Positions 24,979 to 32,604 of a DNA stretch of 64,000 nt are shown piece by piece. The position numbers and the translations under genes were made by a program. The number at the start of each line of letters is the position of its first letter. The first letter of the stretch is position 1. The stretch is from assembly GCA_052032225.1 (NCBI GenBank), contig JBPEWY010000042.1:8222-72221 (forward strand), in the 5' to 3' direction. Source of the stretch: JBPEWY01 sp052032225. GTDB taxonomy: Bacteria; Bacteroidota; Bacteroidia; Flavobacteriales; Flavobacteriaceae. The notes under the pieces are model-generated. The model searched no databases, was not told where the DNA came from, and worked only from the letters and a program-made list of their open reading frames with translations.

Positions 24979-25395
24979 TTAAGGTGTTACGGGCACTTGG
25001 TACTCTAAATAAATGTCATTTCCTTGTTCATCTGTTCCTGCCCAAAATTTAAAGTAATATACATCTTCGTATAAAACTTCAAAATTAAATGTGGCAGTTG
25101 CTTCTTCTACGGCTTGCGTGCAAACCATGTCTTCAAAAACCGAACCAATAATAACAACTTCTCGTTCTGTAAGGTCAGGTTTTTTAAAATCAAAACCTTC
25201 AAAAAAAGTGCAACCGTTAGGGCGCAAATAAGTAACTTGAATTTGATAAAAGTTACCACGCTCAAAGCTGTCCGGAAAAACAGCATCTACAGTTTGCAGT
25301 GCCACAAAACGCACATTGGCACCGTCGTCATCAAAGTCGCACGATGCCATGAGCATAAGTAATAAGAAACCTAAAAAACCAATATACTTTTTCAT
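24979..25395 (-). CDS. Putative lipoprotein heading the sigma-factor operon
   Basis: Lipoprotein of 138 residues: signal peptide with lipobox MASC (Cys19), then an acidic CDFDDDGAN start and a small beta-rich domain. It has two later cysteines (in GCTFFEGF and DMVCTQAV) that could form a disulfide. I do not recognise the family. The ATG at 25395 (MKKYIGFLGF) is chosen over 25419, because only it gives a normal signal peptide start. The sigma gene follows after 23 bases, so this protein may be part of the signal that the sigma/anti-sigma pair senses. Confidence 0.72.
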   Translation of the reverse strand: MKKYIGFLGFLLLMLMASCDFDDDGANVRFVALQTVDAVFPDSFERGNFYQIQVTYLRPNGCTFFEGFDFKKPDLTEREVVIIGSVFEDMVCTQAVEEATATFNFEVLYEDVYYFKFWAGTDEQGNDIYLEYQVPVTP

Positions 25396-25570
25396 GCTGT
25401 TTGTTTTAGGGGTAAACAAGTTGCATGCTTACATTTAACCATTGTCAAAACTAATGTTAACTGCTTTGATTTTAGTTAGTTGTAGGCAAAAGCCTATTTT
25501 TTCATGATTGTAAATAAAAGCCATTAGTAAGATGCAACTTTTTTAAAAAGGTTGCGTAGCATGAAAAAAA

Positions 25571-25594
25571 AATCCCGGAGTAATTTCCGGGATT
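25571..25594 (-). terminator. Terminator of recA
   Basis: AATCCCGGA (25571-25579) pairs with TCCGGGATT (25586-25594). On the minus strand the stem is followed by a run of T. It abuts the recA stop codon. Confidence 0.88.
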
Positions 25595-26600
25595 AGGCAG
25601 TTACGGTTTTTATAGCTTCTTTAATTTTAGTTTCTAACTCTTCTAATAACTCCGGATTATCTTTTAGTAGTGCCTTAACGGCATCTCTACCTTGCCCCAG
25701 TTTAGTGTCGCCATAACTAAACCAAGAACCACTCTTTTTAATAATTTCGTAATCAACACCAAGGTCAATTATTTCGCCTACTTTAGAGATTCCTTCGTTA
25801 TACATAATATCAAATTCTGCCGATTTAAACGGAGGCGCTACTTTGTTTTTTACCACTTTAACACGGGTTTTGTTTCCGGCTGCATCACCTTGTGTATTTT
25901 TAATTTGGGTAGAGCGCCTAATATCTAACCTAACCGAAGCATAGAATTTAAGGGCGTTACCACCTGTAGTTGTCTCTGGGTTGCCAAACATTACTCCAAT
26001 TTTTTCACGCAATTGGTTAATAAAAATAGCTGTACACCTTGTTTTGTTAATAGTAGCGGTAAGTTTTCTTAATGCCTGAGACATTAAACGAGCATGTAGC
26101 CCCATTTTAGAATCTCCCATCTCTCCTTCTATCTCGCTCTTAGGAGTTAAAGCAGCAACAGAGTCAATCACAATAATATCTATAGCACCAGATCTAATTA
26201 AATTATCGGCAATTTCTAATGCTTGCTCTCCGTGGTCTGGTTGAGATATAATTAAGTTATCTATATCTACTCCAAGCTTTTCTGCATAGAACCTATCAAA
26301 AGCATGTTCGGCATCAATAAAAGCTGCAATTCCTCCGGCTTTTTGAGCTTCAGCAATTGCATGTAAAGTAAGGGTTGTTTTACCGGAAGATTCCGGACCA
26401 AAAATTTCTATAATTCTGCCTCTTGGGTATCCTCCAACACCCAAGGCAACATCTAACCCTAAAGAACCGGTAGGAATAACTTCAACTTCATCAACAGCGC
26501 TATCACCAAGCTTCATAACGGCTCCTTTGCCGTAGGTTTTATCTAGTTTGTCTAACGTAAGTTTTAAGGCTTTTAATTTTGCTTCTTTTTCAGAACTCAT
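25593..26600 (-). CDS. recA: Recombinase RecA
   Basis: RecA of 335 residues, complete. It forms filaments on single-stranded DNA, catalyses strand exchange and triggers LexA-type autocleavage where present. Walker A is GPESSGKT (68-75). The Walker B strand IDIIVIDSVAAL, the L1/L2 loop region (FINQLREKIGVMFGNPETTTGGNALKFYASVR) and a short C-terminal acidic/basic tail are visible. Partner of DprA encoded nearby. A candidate promoter lies at 26631-26661. No recX follows, and a terminator overlaps the stop. Confidence 0.98.
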   Translation of the reverse strand: MSSEKEAKLKALKLTLDKLDKTYGKGAVMKLGDSAVDEVEVIPTGSLGLDVALGVGGYPRGRIIEIFGPESSGKTTLTLHAIAEAQKAGGIAAFIDAEHAFDRFYAEKLGVDIDNLIISQPDHGEQALEIADNLIRSGAIDIIVIDSVAALTPKSEIEGEMGDSKMGLHARLMSQALRKLTATINKTRCTAIFINQLREKIGVMFGNPETTTGGNALKFYASVRLDIRRSTQIKNTQGDAAGNKTRVKVVKNKVAPPFKSAEFDIMYNEGISKVGEIIDLGVDYEIIKKSGSWFSYGDTKLGQGRDAVKALLKDNPELLEELETKIKEAIKTVTA

Positions 26601-26630
26601 AAGTATGGTAATAATAGTTTACATATAGGG

Positions 26631-26661
26631 CTAAAATACTATTTCTTTCATCAGCAAGCAA
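26631..26661 (-). promoter_or_regulatory. Candidate promoter of recA
   Basis: On the minus strand, TTG (26661-26659), a 20-base spacer and TATTTTAG (26638-26631) resemble the Bacteroidota promoter with one mismatch in the last block. The predicted start is about 26626, 26 bases before the ATG. Confidence 0.4.
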
Positions 26662-26743
26662 TGCTCACGCAACCTTTTTTGGTTTTTTGCATCTATAGAA
26701 CAAAGACACACAATAAAAGTGAAATTTTCACCCATTTATATGA

Positions 26744-26775
26744 TTGTAAAAAATCAACTATCTGTTGTTTCTTTG
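26744..26775 (+). promoter_or_regulatory. Promoter of the candidate small RNA
   Basis: TTG at 26744-26746, a 21-base spacer and TTTCTTTG at 26768-26775 fit the promoter with one mismatch (TT for TA). The predicted start is about 26780. No protein gene begins within the next 150 bases. Confidence 0.5.
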
Positions 26776-26779
26776 CTCA

Positions 26780-26906
26780 GCAAGAGACGACTAGATGGTG
26801 GCTAACTTCGTTGTAATACGCAATGATGAAAATTAATTTTTTAAAATTAGTATTAACAACGAATTAGCTACGAAAAGCGCTTCAATTTTTTTTGAAGCGC
26901 TTTTTG
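26780..26906 (+). ncRNA. Candidate structured small RNA of about 125 nt
   Basis: The 349-base space between divergent recA and the U32 gene holds a promoter-like pair, a long hairpin and a strong terminator, with no protein gene. The hairpin pairs 26801-26819 with 26850-26868: 18 base pairs with single bulged bases at 26806 and 26855. A 14-base one-sided bulge (26820-26833) and an apical stem TAATTT/AAATTA follow. A terminator (26873-26904) follows after 4 bases. A one-sided bulge in a long stem recalls 6S RNA, and a 6S-Flavo class is known in Flavobacteria, but I cannot confirm membership. Two tiny open frames (26795-26836, 13 codons plus stop; 26823-26867, 14 codons plus stop) could instead make it a leader with peptide. 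Existence of a transcript is inferred. Confidence 0.55.
26873..26906 (+). terminator. Strong terminator upstream of the U32 gene
   Basis: AAAAGCGCTTCAA (26873-26885) pairs with TTGAAGCGCTTTT (26892-26904), 13 perfect pairs with a T-only loop and trailing T. No plus-strand protein gene lies upstream, so it must end a short transcript starting near 26780. Confidence 0.9.
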
Positions 26907-26925
26907 TTTAAAAACCCTATCTTTG
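26892..26925 (+). promoter_or_regulatory. Promoter of the U32 gene
   Basis: TTG at 26892-26894 (in the right arm of the terminator), a 23-base spacer and TATCTTTG at 26918-26925. The transcript start near 26930 excludes a start codon at 26923 and fits the ATG at 26950. Confidence 0.55.
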
Positions 26926-26949
26926 CACCCTCAAAAACAGGCTTTTATC

Positions 26950-28191
26950 ATGACACCAACTGGAAGAATAGAATTAATGGCTCCTGCCGGTAATTTCGAG
27001 GCGTTACAAGCAGCAATTGATAACGGAGCCGACTCGGTGTATTTTGGTGTAGAGCAGTTAAATATGCGCGCTCGAGCCAGCATAAACTTTAGAATAGACG
27101 ATTTACCCGAAATAGCAAGAAGATGTTCTGAGAAAGGTATTAGAACATACTTAACGCTTAACACTATTATTTACGATCACGATTTGTCTGTTATAAAAAC
27201 AGTGTTGAATTCTGCTAAAGATGCCGGAATTACAGCTGTTATTGCAATGGACCAAGCAGTAATTGCCTATGCCAGACAAATTGGAATGGAAGTGCATATT
27301 TCTACTCAAGTAAACATTACCAATATAGAAACCGTAAGGTTTTACGCAATGTTTGCAGATACAATGGTGTTGAGCCGTGAGTTAAGCTTACGCCAAGTAA
27401 AACAAATTTGCGAGCAGATTAAAAAAGAAGAAATTAAAGGGCCTTCCGGTAATCTGGTAGAAATAGAAATTTTTGGTCACGGAGCATTATGCATGGCGGT
27501 ATCAGGTAAGTGCTACTTAAGCTTACACTCGCATAACTCATCTGCAAACAGAGGGGCTTGCAAGCAAAATTGCCGTAAAAAATATACTGTGATAGATCAG
27601 GAAAGTGGTTTTGAAATTGAAATCGATAATGAGTACATGATGTCTCCAAAAGATTTATGTACGTTAGATTTTCTTGATCAAGTAATTGATGCAGGGGCTA
27701 AAGTGTTAAAAATAGAAGGAAGAGGACGTGCTCCCGAGTATGTGGCTACAGTAATAAAAACATATCGTGAAGCAATAGATGCTTACTACGAAGGCAATTT
27801 TACGAAGGAGCGTGTTGATGAGTGGATGAACAGACTTAAAACGGTTTACAATAGAGGATTCTGGAGCGGTTATTATTTAGGGCAAAAACTTGGCGAGTGG
27901 AGTGATGGTCCGGGTTCTCAAGCAACACAAAAGAAAGTGTACATTGGTAAAGGGATGCACTATTTCCCTAAAGCCGGAATTGCAGAATTTAAAATAGAAG
28001 CATTTGATATTAAGATTGGCGATAAAATTTTAATTACAGGCCCAACAACCGGAGTTAAAGAGCTTGAGCTTACAGAGATGCTTGTAAACGACCAGCAGCT
28101 AGAAAAAGCTACCAAAGGAGACTCTGTAACTGTGCCAACCGGATTTAGAGTCAGACCATCAGACAAACTATATAAAATAGTACCGGCCTAA
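26950..28191 (+). CDS. trhP: Peptidase U32 family protein (TrhP/YegQ-like)
   Basis: Protein of 413 residues of the U32 family. The N-terminal TIM-barrel-like core begins GRIELMAPAGNFEALQAAIDNGADSVYFG. The cysteine cluster C181 (HGALC), C188 (SGKC) and RGACKQNC binds an Fe-S centre in characterised members. Despite the family name these are not proven proteases: E. coli TrhP (YegQ) helps hydroxylate uridine-34 of tRNA. A C-terminal beta domain (about 320-410) is present. The ATG at 26950 is used because the upstream TTG lies in the promoter. The downstream ferredoxin start overlaps the stop by one base (TAATG), hinting that the ferredoxin supplies electrons. Confidence 0.85.
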   Translation: MTPTGRIELMAPAGNFEALQAAIDNGADSVYFGVEQLNMRARASINFRIDDLPEIARRCSEKGIRTYLTLNTIIYDHDLSVIKTVLNSAKDAGITAVIAMDQAVIAYARQIGMEVHISTQVNITNIETVRFYAMFADTMVLSRELSLRQVKQICEQIKKEEIKGPSGNLVEIEIFGHGALCMAVSGKCYLSLHSHNSSANRGACKQNCRKKYTVIDQESGFEIEIDNEYMMSPKDLCTLDFLDQVIDAGAKVLKIEGRGRAPEYVATVIKTYREAIDAYYEGNFTKERVDEWMNRLKTVYNRGFWSGYYLGQKLGEWSDGPGSQATQKKVYIGKGMHYFPKAGIAEFKIEAFDIKIGDKILITGPTTGVKELELTEMLVNDQQLEKATKGDSVTVPTGFRVRPSDKLYKIVPA

Positions 28192-28421
28192 TGGTAATTG
28201 TTACACTGCAAAGAGACAAATGTATAGGTTGTAATTACTGTGTAGAGCTTGCACCTGCACACTTTAGAATGTCTAAAAAAGACGGTAAAAGTGTTTTGCT
28301 GGGGTCAAAAGAAAAAAAAGGGTTTTACACCGTAAAAATAAACGATGAATCTGTATTTAATGAATGTGATCAAGCCCAAAAAGCTTGTCCGGTTAAAATA
28401 ATTACCACCAAAAAAATATAA
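28191..28421 (+). CDS. 4Fe-4S ferredoxin
   Basis: Protein of 76 residues with one cluster site: Cys-x2-Cys-x2-Cys in DKCIGCNYCVE (about 9-19) and the closing Cys before Pro in KACPVKII (about 65-72). Length and spacing fit a monocluster 4Fe-4S ferredoxin. Its ATG overlaps the U32 stop by one base, so the two are translated together. Ferredoxin is therefore a probable electron donor to the U32 tRNA-modifying protein, an inference from gene order. A terminator follows at 28448. Confidence 0.88.
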   Translation: MVIVTLQRDKCIGCNYCVELAPAHFRMSKKDGKSVLLGSKEKKGFYTVKINDESVFNECDQAQKACPVKIITTKKI

Positions 28422-28447
28422 TAGCGTTATAATTTACAAAAAGCAAG

Positions 28448-28480
28448 GTAAGGGTCTCTTTAGAGACCTTTACTTTTTAC
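28448..28480 (+). terminator. Terminator of the U32-ferredoxin operon
   Basis: GTAAGGGTCTC (28448-28458) pairs with GAGACCTTTAC (28463-28473), 11 positions with one G-U, loop of 4, then TTTTTAC. Confidence 0.85.
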
Positions 28481-28488
28481 TACTTTTG
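28481..28488 (+). promoter_or_regulatory. Candidate -7 element of the ricT-gldH-PBP1A run
   Basis: TACTTTTG is a full TAnnTTTG match just after the preceding terminator. A second weaker element, TATCTTTA, is at 28553-28560, nearer the gene. Which one is used cannot be told. Confidence 0.4.
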
Positions 28489-28624
28489 CAAAACCTAATT
28501 TGTGCTAAAAACAAGGTGCAAAGTTTAGGTTTTAGTTATAGATAATTAATAGTATCTTTACTTTTTATAATTAATTACGAACCTTTACCGGCATTACTTA
28601 ATGCTGGTTCAATATATAATAAAT

Positions 28625-29782
28625 ATGGGTTGTACAAGTTGTACTTCCGGAAAGAACGGGTTACCTAAAGGATGTAAAAACAACGGTACTTGTGGTGCCG
28701 ACAGCTGTAATAAATTAACTGTTTTTAATTGGCTTTCAAACATGTCTTTGCCCAATGGGCAAAAACCATTTGATTGTGTTGAGGTACGGTTTAAAAACAG
28801 TAGAAAACATTTTTATCGTGTGCCGGAAAACATATCACTTTCTATAGGTGATATTGTTGCAACAGAGGCTTCACCGGGGCACGATGTAGGTATTGTAACC
28901 CTAACCGGAGAGCTGGTTAAAGTACAAATGCGCAAGAAAAATGTAGATTGGAAAGACGATACACTTCCTAAAATTTACAGAAAGGCAACACAAAAAGATA
29001 TTGACGTTTGGAGTGCCTCTAGAGATAGAGAAAAAGCTGTGCAAAAAGAAGCCAGAGAATTAGCCTTGCGTTTAAATTTAGAAATGAAAATTTCTGATGT
29101 AGAGTTTCAAGGAGATGGCTCTAAAGCTACATTTTATTATACAGCAGAAGACAGGGTAGATTTTAGACAGCTTATAAAAGACATGGCTAAAGCCTTTGGC
29201 GTTAGAATAGAAATGCGCCAAATAGGGTATCGTCAAGAAGCAGCAAGATTAGGCGGAATAGGGTCTTGCGGAAGAGAGCTCTGCTGCTCTACATGGTTAA
29301 CAGATTTCAGATCGGTTAACACAGCATCGGCTCGCTACCAACAACTTTCGTTAAACCCACAAAAATTGGCGGGACAATGTGGTAAGCTAAAATGCTGTTT
29401 AAATTATGAGCTCGACACGTATTTAGATGCGTTGGCTCACTTCCCAAATCAAGATGTTAAATTATTAACCGAGAAAGGAGAAGCAAGCTGTCAGAAAATA
29501 GATATTTTTAAAGGATTACTTTGGTATGCGTATGATGAAAATAGCGCAAACTGGCATAAGCTTACCGTAGAGCAGGTAAAAGAAATTCAGGAGTTAAACA
29601 AAAAAAACAAGAAAATTGCCAGCTTAGAAGAATACGCATCAGATCTTATGGCAGAACAAAGTAAAACCGACTTTGAAAATGTGGTTGGTCAAGATAGTTT
29701 AACGCGTTTTGATAAGCCTAAAAACAAACGAAGAACCAAAAACAAACATCGTAGAACAAAACGCAAACCTAAACGTAAATAA
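28625..29782 (+). CDS. ricT: PSP1 domain protein, RicT-like
   Basis: Protein of 385 residues. It begins with a cysteine-rich MGCTSCTSG...CKNNGTCG segment. The PSP1 C-terminal domain (about 95-205) carries the conserved GGIGSCGRELCCSTWL motif, and later CGKLKCCLNYE adds further cysteines. RicT (YaaT) of Bacillus works with RicA/RicF as an Fe-S complex in mRNA processing. In flavobacteria the partner proteins are not obvious. The C-terminus (about 360-385) is a Lys/Arg-rich tail suited to RNA binding. The ATG at 28625 (MGCTSC) is preferred over one 24 bases upstream because the conserved family start lies here. gldH begins within its stop (TAATG). Confidence 0.85.
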   Translation: MGCTSCTSGKNGLPKGCKNNGTCGADSCNKLTVFNWLSNMSLPNGQKPFDCVEVRFKNSRKHFYRVPENISLSIGDIVATEASPGHDVGIVTLTGELVKVQMRKKNVDWKDDTLPKIYRKATQKDIDVWSASRDREKAVQKEARELALRLNLEMKISDVEFQGDGSKATFYYTAEDRVDFRQLIKDMAKAFGVRIEMRQIGYRQEAARLGGIGSCGRELCCSTWLTDFRSVNTASARYQQLSLNPQKLAGQCGKLKCCLNYELDTYLDALAHFPNQDVKLLTEKGEASCQKIDIFKGLLWYAYDENSANWHKLTVEQVKEIQELNKKNKKIASLEEYASDLMAEQSKTDFENVVGQDSLTRFDKPKNKRRTKNKHRRTKRKPKRK

Positions 29783-30267
29783 TGAGAGTAAAAGCATTGT
29801 TAAGCCTTTTATTTATAGTTTTGGCAGCTTGTAACACCAATACGGTTTACACAGCTTACAAACCTATTGCAAAGGCGCAATGGCATAAAGATAGCGTAGT
29901 GTCTTTTACAATAACTCCAAAAGACACCATCCAACACCATAATTTATTCGTACATATTAGAAATAATGAAACCTATGCTTACAGCAATTTATTTTTAATT
30001 GTGAGCATGAATTTTCCAGACGGAAATACCGTTGTAGATACCTTAGAGTACGCCATGGCTAAACCCAATGGAGAATGGTTGGGCACCGGAGTTACTTCGG
30101 TTAAAGAAAATAAACTTTGGTACAAAGAAAATATTATCTTCCCTACTCAAGGAGAATACAAAGTATCTATTAGCCATGCTATGCGAAAAAAGGGTGCAGT
30201 TAAAGGTATAGAAGCGTTACAAGGTATTACTGATGTAGGTTTTGAAATAGAAAAATCAGAAGAATAG
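29782..30267 (+). CDS. gldH: Gliding motility lipoprotein GldH
   Basis: Lipoprotein of 161 residues: signal peptide with lipobox LAAC (Cys17), then NTNTVYTAYKPIAKAQWHKDSVVSFTI, the characteristic GldH beginning. A beta-rich domain to the C-terminus follows. GldH is required for gliding and for chitin use in Flavobacterium johnsoniae and is linked to type IX secretion, though its exact action is unknown. It overlaps the ricT stop by one base and precedes the PBP1A gene by 9 bases. The same three-gene order is common in flavobacteria, which supports the call. Confidence 0.88.
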   Translation: MRVKALLSLLFIVLAACNTNTVYTAYKPIAKAQWHKDSVVSFTITPKDTIQHHNLFVHIRNNETYAYSNLFLIVSMNFPDGNTVVDTLEYAMAKPNGEWLGTGVTSVKENKLWYKENIIFPTQGEYKVSISHAMRKKGAVKGIEALQGITDVGFEIEKSEE

Positions 30268-30276
30268 ATTAAAACT

Positions 30277-32592
30277 ATGTCCCGAAAAAAAAAACAAAAA
30301 AAAACAACATCGTTCACCCAATATCTTAAATGGATTTGGGGAGCATTTTTTGGCGGAATTCTATTAGTAGCATTTATCTTTTTACTCGCCTCATGGGGAG
30401 TTTTTGGCGAAATGCCAACGTTTGAACGCTTAGAGAATCCACAAACTAACTTAGCTACAGAAATAATCTCTTCAGATGGTGTTACTTTAGGAAAATATTA
30501 TTTAGATGATAACCGTACTCCGGTAGCCTACAAAGACCTTCCCGAGCATTTAGTACAAGCCTTAGTTGCTACAGAAGATGAGCGCTATTTTGAGCATTCC
30601 GGTATAGACGCCAGAGGAACCCTTAGAGCGATAGTTTTTTTAGGAAAAAAAGGGGGGGCAAGTACCATTACACAGCAATTAGCAAAACAACTTTTTCACG
30701 GTACAAGCACCAGAGGTTGGCGCAGATACACCCAAAAAATTAAGGAATGGATTATTGCCACACGCTTAGAAAGAAGCTATACCAAGCAAGAAATTATAGC
30801 GATGTATTTAAACATTTACGACTTTAATTATTTTGCAGATGGTATACGCTCGGCATCAAGAATATATTTTGGTAAAGAGCCCAAAGATTTAAAAATAGAA
30901 GAAGCAGCCGTTTTAGTTGGCATGCTTAAAAACTCATCGTTGTACGACCCTATTAAAAGGCCTGAATTAGTTACCCAACGAAGAAATGTGGTGTTTAGGC
31001 AAATGGAGCGTAACGATTTTATAACCGAGAAAGAGAAAGATTCTTTACAAGCACTTCCGTTAGAAATTAACTTCAATCCGGAGTCTCACAAAGAAGGCTT
31101 AGCTACTTATTTTAGAATGTATTTGCAAGGTTTTTTAAACGATTGGATCGCTAAAAATCCTAAGCCGGACGGTAGTAAATACAATTTATATTTAGATGGC
31201 TTAAAAGTTTATACAACCATAGATTCTCGCATGCAAAAATATGCCGAAGAGTCTGTTGCAGAACACATGAAAAGGCTTCAAGCAGAATTTTTTGTACAAA
31301 ACACACCACAACGCAATCCAACAGCACCATTTGTTGGATTAGAGCAACATGAAATAGATAGGATTTACAGAAGAGCGATGCGACAATCTGAGCGCTGGCG
31401 AAAAATGAAAGCCATGGGCAAATCAGAAAAAGAAATAGAAGCATCTTTTAAGAAAAAAACCGAAATGAAAATTTTCACCTGGGACGGTGAAAAAGATACT
31501 ATAATGACTCCGCTAGATTCTATTAGACATTATAAGTTTTACTTGCGTGCCGCACTAATGTCTATGGAGCCACAAACCGGACATGTAAAAGCGTGGGTTG
31601 GAGGTATTAACTATAAACATTTTCAGTACGATCAGGTTATTCAGGGAGCACGCCAAGCAGGCTCTACCTTTAAACCTTTTGTTTATGCAGCAGCAGTTGA
31701 TCAGTTACAGCTTTCACCATGCGATAGTTTGCCGGATGTATTACACTGTATAGAAGCAAACAAATATGGTAATCCGGAGCCATGGTGCCCTAAAAACTCT
31801 AATGGTAAATATTCCGGAAAAAAAATGACATTAAAGTATGCGCTTGCAAACTCTGTAAACACAATTACAGCGCGTTTAATGGATAGGATTGGTCCGGAGC
31901 CGGTAATTAAAATTGCAAAAAACATGGGGATAAAAGGCGAAATTCCACCAGTCCCTTCTATAGCTTTAGGAACACCAGATTTAACCGTGTACGAGATGGT
32001 TGGAGCTTACGGTACATTTGCCAATCAAGGGGTATACGTAAAACCGGTTATGGTAACCCGTATAGAAGACAGAAACGGTACGGTTCTTTACGAGTATGTA
32101 CCGGAAACAAAAGATGTTTTAAGTAAAGAAGTTGCGTATGTAATGGTAGATTTACTTAAAGGAGTTACAGAAAGTGGTTCTGGTGCAAGACTAAAACACG
32201 AGTTTGCAGTAAACAGAGCAGAGTATAAAAAAATTATTACCGGGTATCCTTATAAACTAACCAATCCAATAGCCGGAAAAACCGGAACTACACAAAACCA
32301 AAGTGACGGTTGGTTTATGGGAATGGTGCCTAATTTAGTTACAGGTGTTTGGGTTGGTGGCGAAGAAAGAGCAACACATTTTAAAAGTATAATATATGGC
32401 CAGGGAGCAGCAATGGCGTTACCAATTTGGGGATTGTACATGAAAAAATGTTATGCAGACCAAGAGTTAAACGTGTCTAAAGAAGATTTTGAAGCTCCGG
32501 AAGAGCTAACTATAAATTTAGATTGTACTGCAATACCCGAAACAAACAAAGAAGAAAACAAAGAAGATACGTTAGAAGAGATAGACTTTTAA
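30277..32592 (+). CDS. mrcA: Penicillin-binding protein 1A (class A)
   Basis: Bifunctional peptidoglycan synthase of 771 residues. A Lys-rich cytosolic start and a membrane anchor (about 21-40) precede the glycosyltransferase 51 domain. That domain has catalytic Glu100 in ATEDERYFEHSG and GGASTITQQLAKQLF (126-140). The transpeptidase domain has the SxxK serine Ser463 (GSTFKPF), SVN (526-528) and KTG (668-670). The C-terminus is acidic (about 745-771). It polymerises and cross-links glycan strands on the outer face of the inner membrane. Co-transcribed with gldH and followed by scoA after 12 bases. A Lys/Arg/Glu-rich insert (about 350-405) between the two domains is larger than in many homologues. 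Confidence 0.94.
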   Translation: MSRKKKQKKTTSFTQYLKWIWGAFFGGILLVAFIFLLASWGVFGEMPTFERLENPQTNLATEIISSDGVTLGKYYLDDNRTPVAYKDLPEHLVQALVATEDERYFEHSGIDARGTLRAIVFLGKKGGASTITQQLAKQLFHGTSTRGWRRYTQKIKEWIIATRLERSYTKQEIIAMYLNIYDFNYFADGIRSASRIYFGKEPKDLKIEEAAVLVGMLKNSSLYDPIKRPELVTQRRNVVFRQMERNDFITEKEKDSLQALPLEINFNPESHKEGLATYFRMYLQGFLNDWIAKNPKPDGSKYNLYLDGLKVYTTIDSRMQKYAEESVAEHMKRLQAEFFVQNTPQRNPTAPFVGLEQHEIDRIYRRAMRQSERWRKMKAMGKSEKEIEASFKKKTEMKIFTWDGEKDTIMTPLDSIRHYKFYLRAALMSMEPQTGHVKAWVGGINYKHFQYDQVIQGARQAGSTFKPFVYAAAVDQLQLSPCDSLPDVLHCIEANKYGNPEPWCPKNSNGKYSGKKMTLKYALANSVNTITARLMDRIGPEPVIKIAKNMGIKGEIPPVPSIALGTPDLTVYEMVGAYGTFANQGVYVKPVMVTRIEDRNGTVLYEYVPETKDVLSKEVAYVMVDLLKGVTESGSGARLKHEFAVNRAEYKKIITGYPYKLTNPIAGKTGTTQNQSDGWFMGMVPNLVTGVWVGGEERATHFKSIIYGQGAAMALPIWGLYMKKCYADQELNVSKEDFEAPEELTINLDCTAIPETNKEENKEDTLEEIDF

Positions 32593-32604
32593 AAACTTAT
32601 AAAA

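Noticed and set aside
25483..25502. TAGGC-AAAA-GCCTA hairpin with six T as a terminator
   Set aside because: No plus-strand transcript upstream could use it; the lipoprotein gene at 24979-25395 points the other way, so it is probably chance or part of that gene's upstream region.
26719..26731. Palindrome GTGAAATTTTCAC as a recA operator (SOS box)
   Set aside because: Arms are perfect, but it lies nearly 100 bases upstream of the candidate recA promoter and occurs only once; AT-rich palindromes of this size arise by chance.
26795..26867. Two mini-ORFs in the candidate small RNA as real peptides
   Set aside because: Only 13 and 14 residues, overlapping each other and the stem; no support beyond open frames. 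Kept only as an alternative explanation for the locus.
26923..26949. Longer U32 reading from TTG at 26923
   Set aside because: It lies inside the TATCTTTG element; homologues begin at the ATG at 26950.
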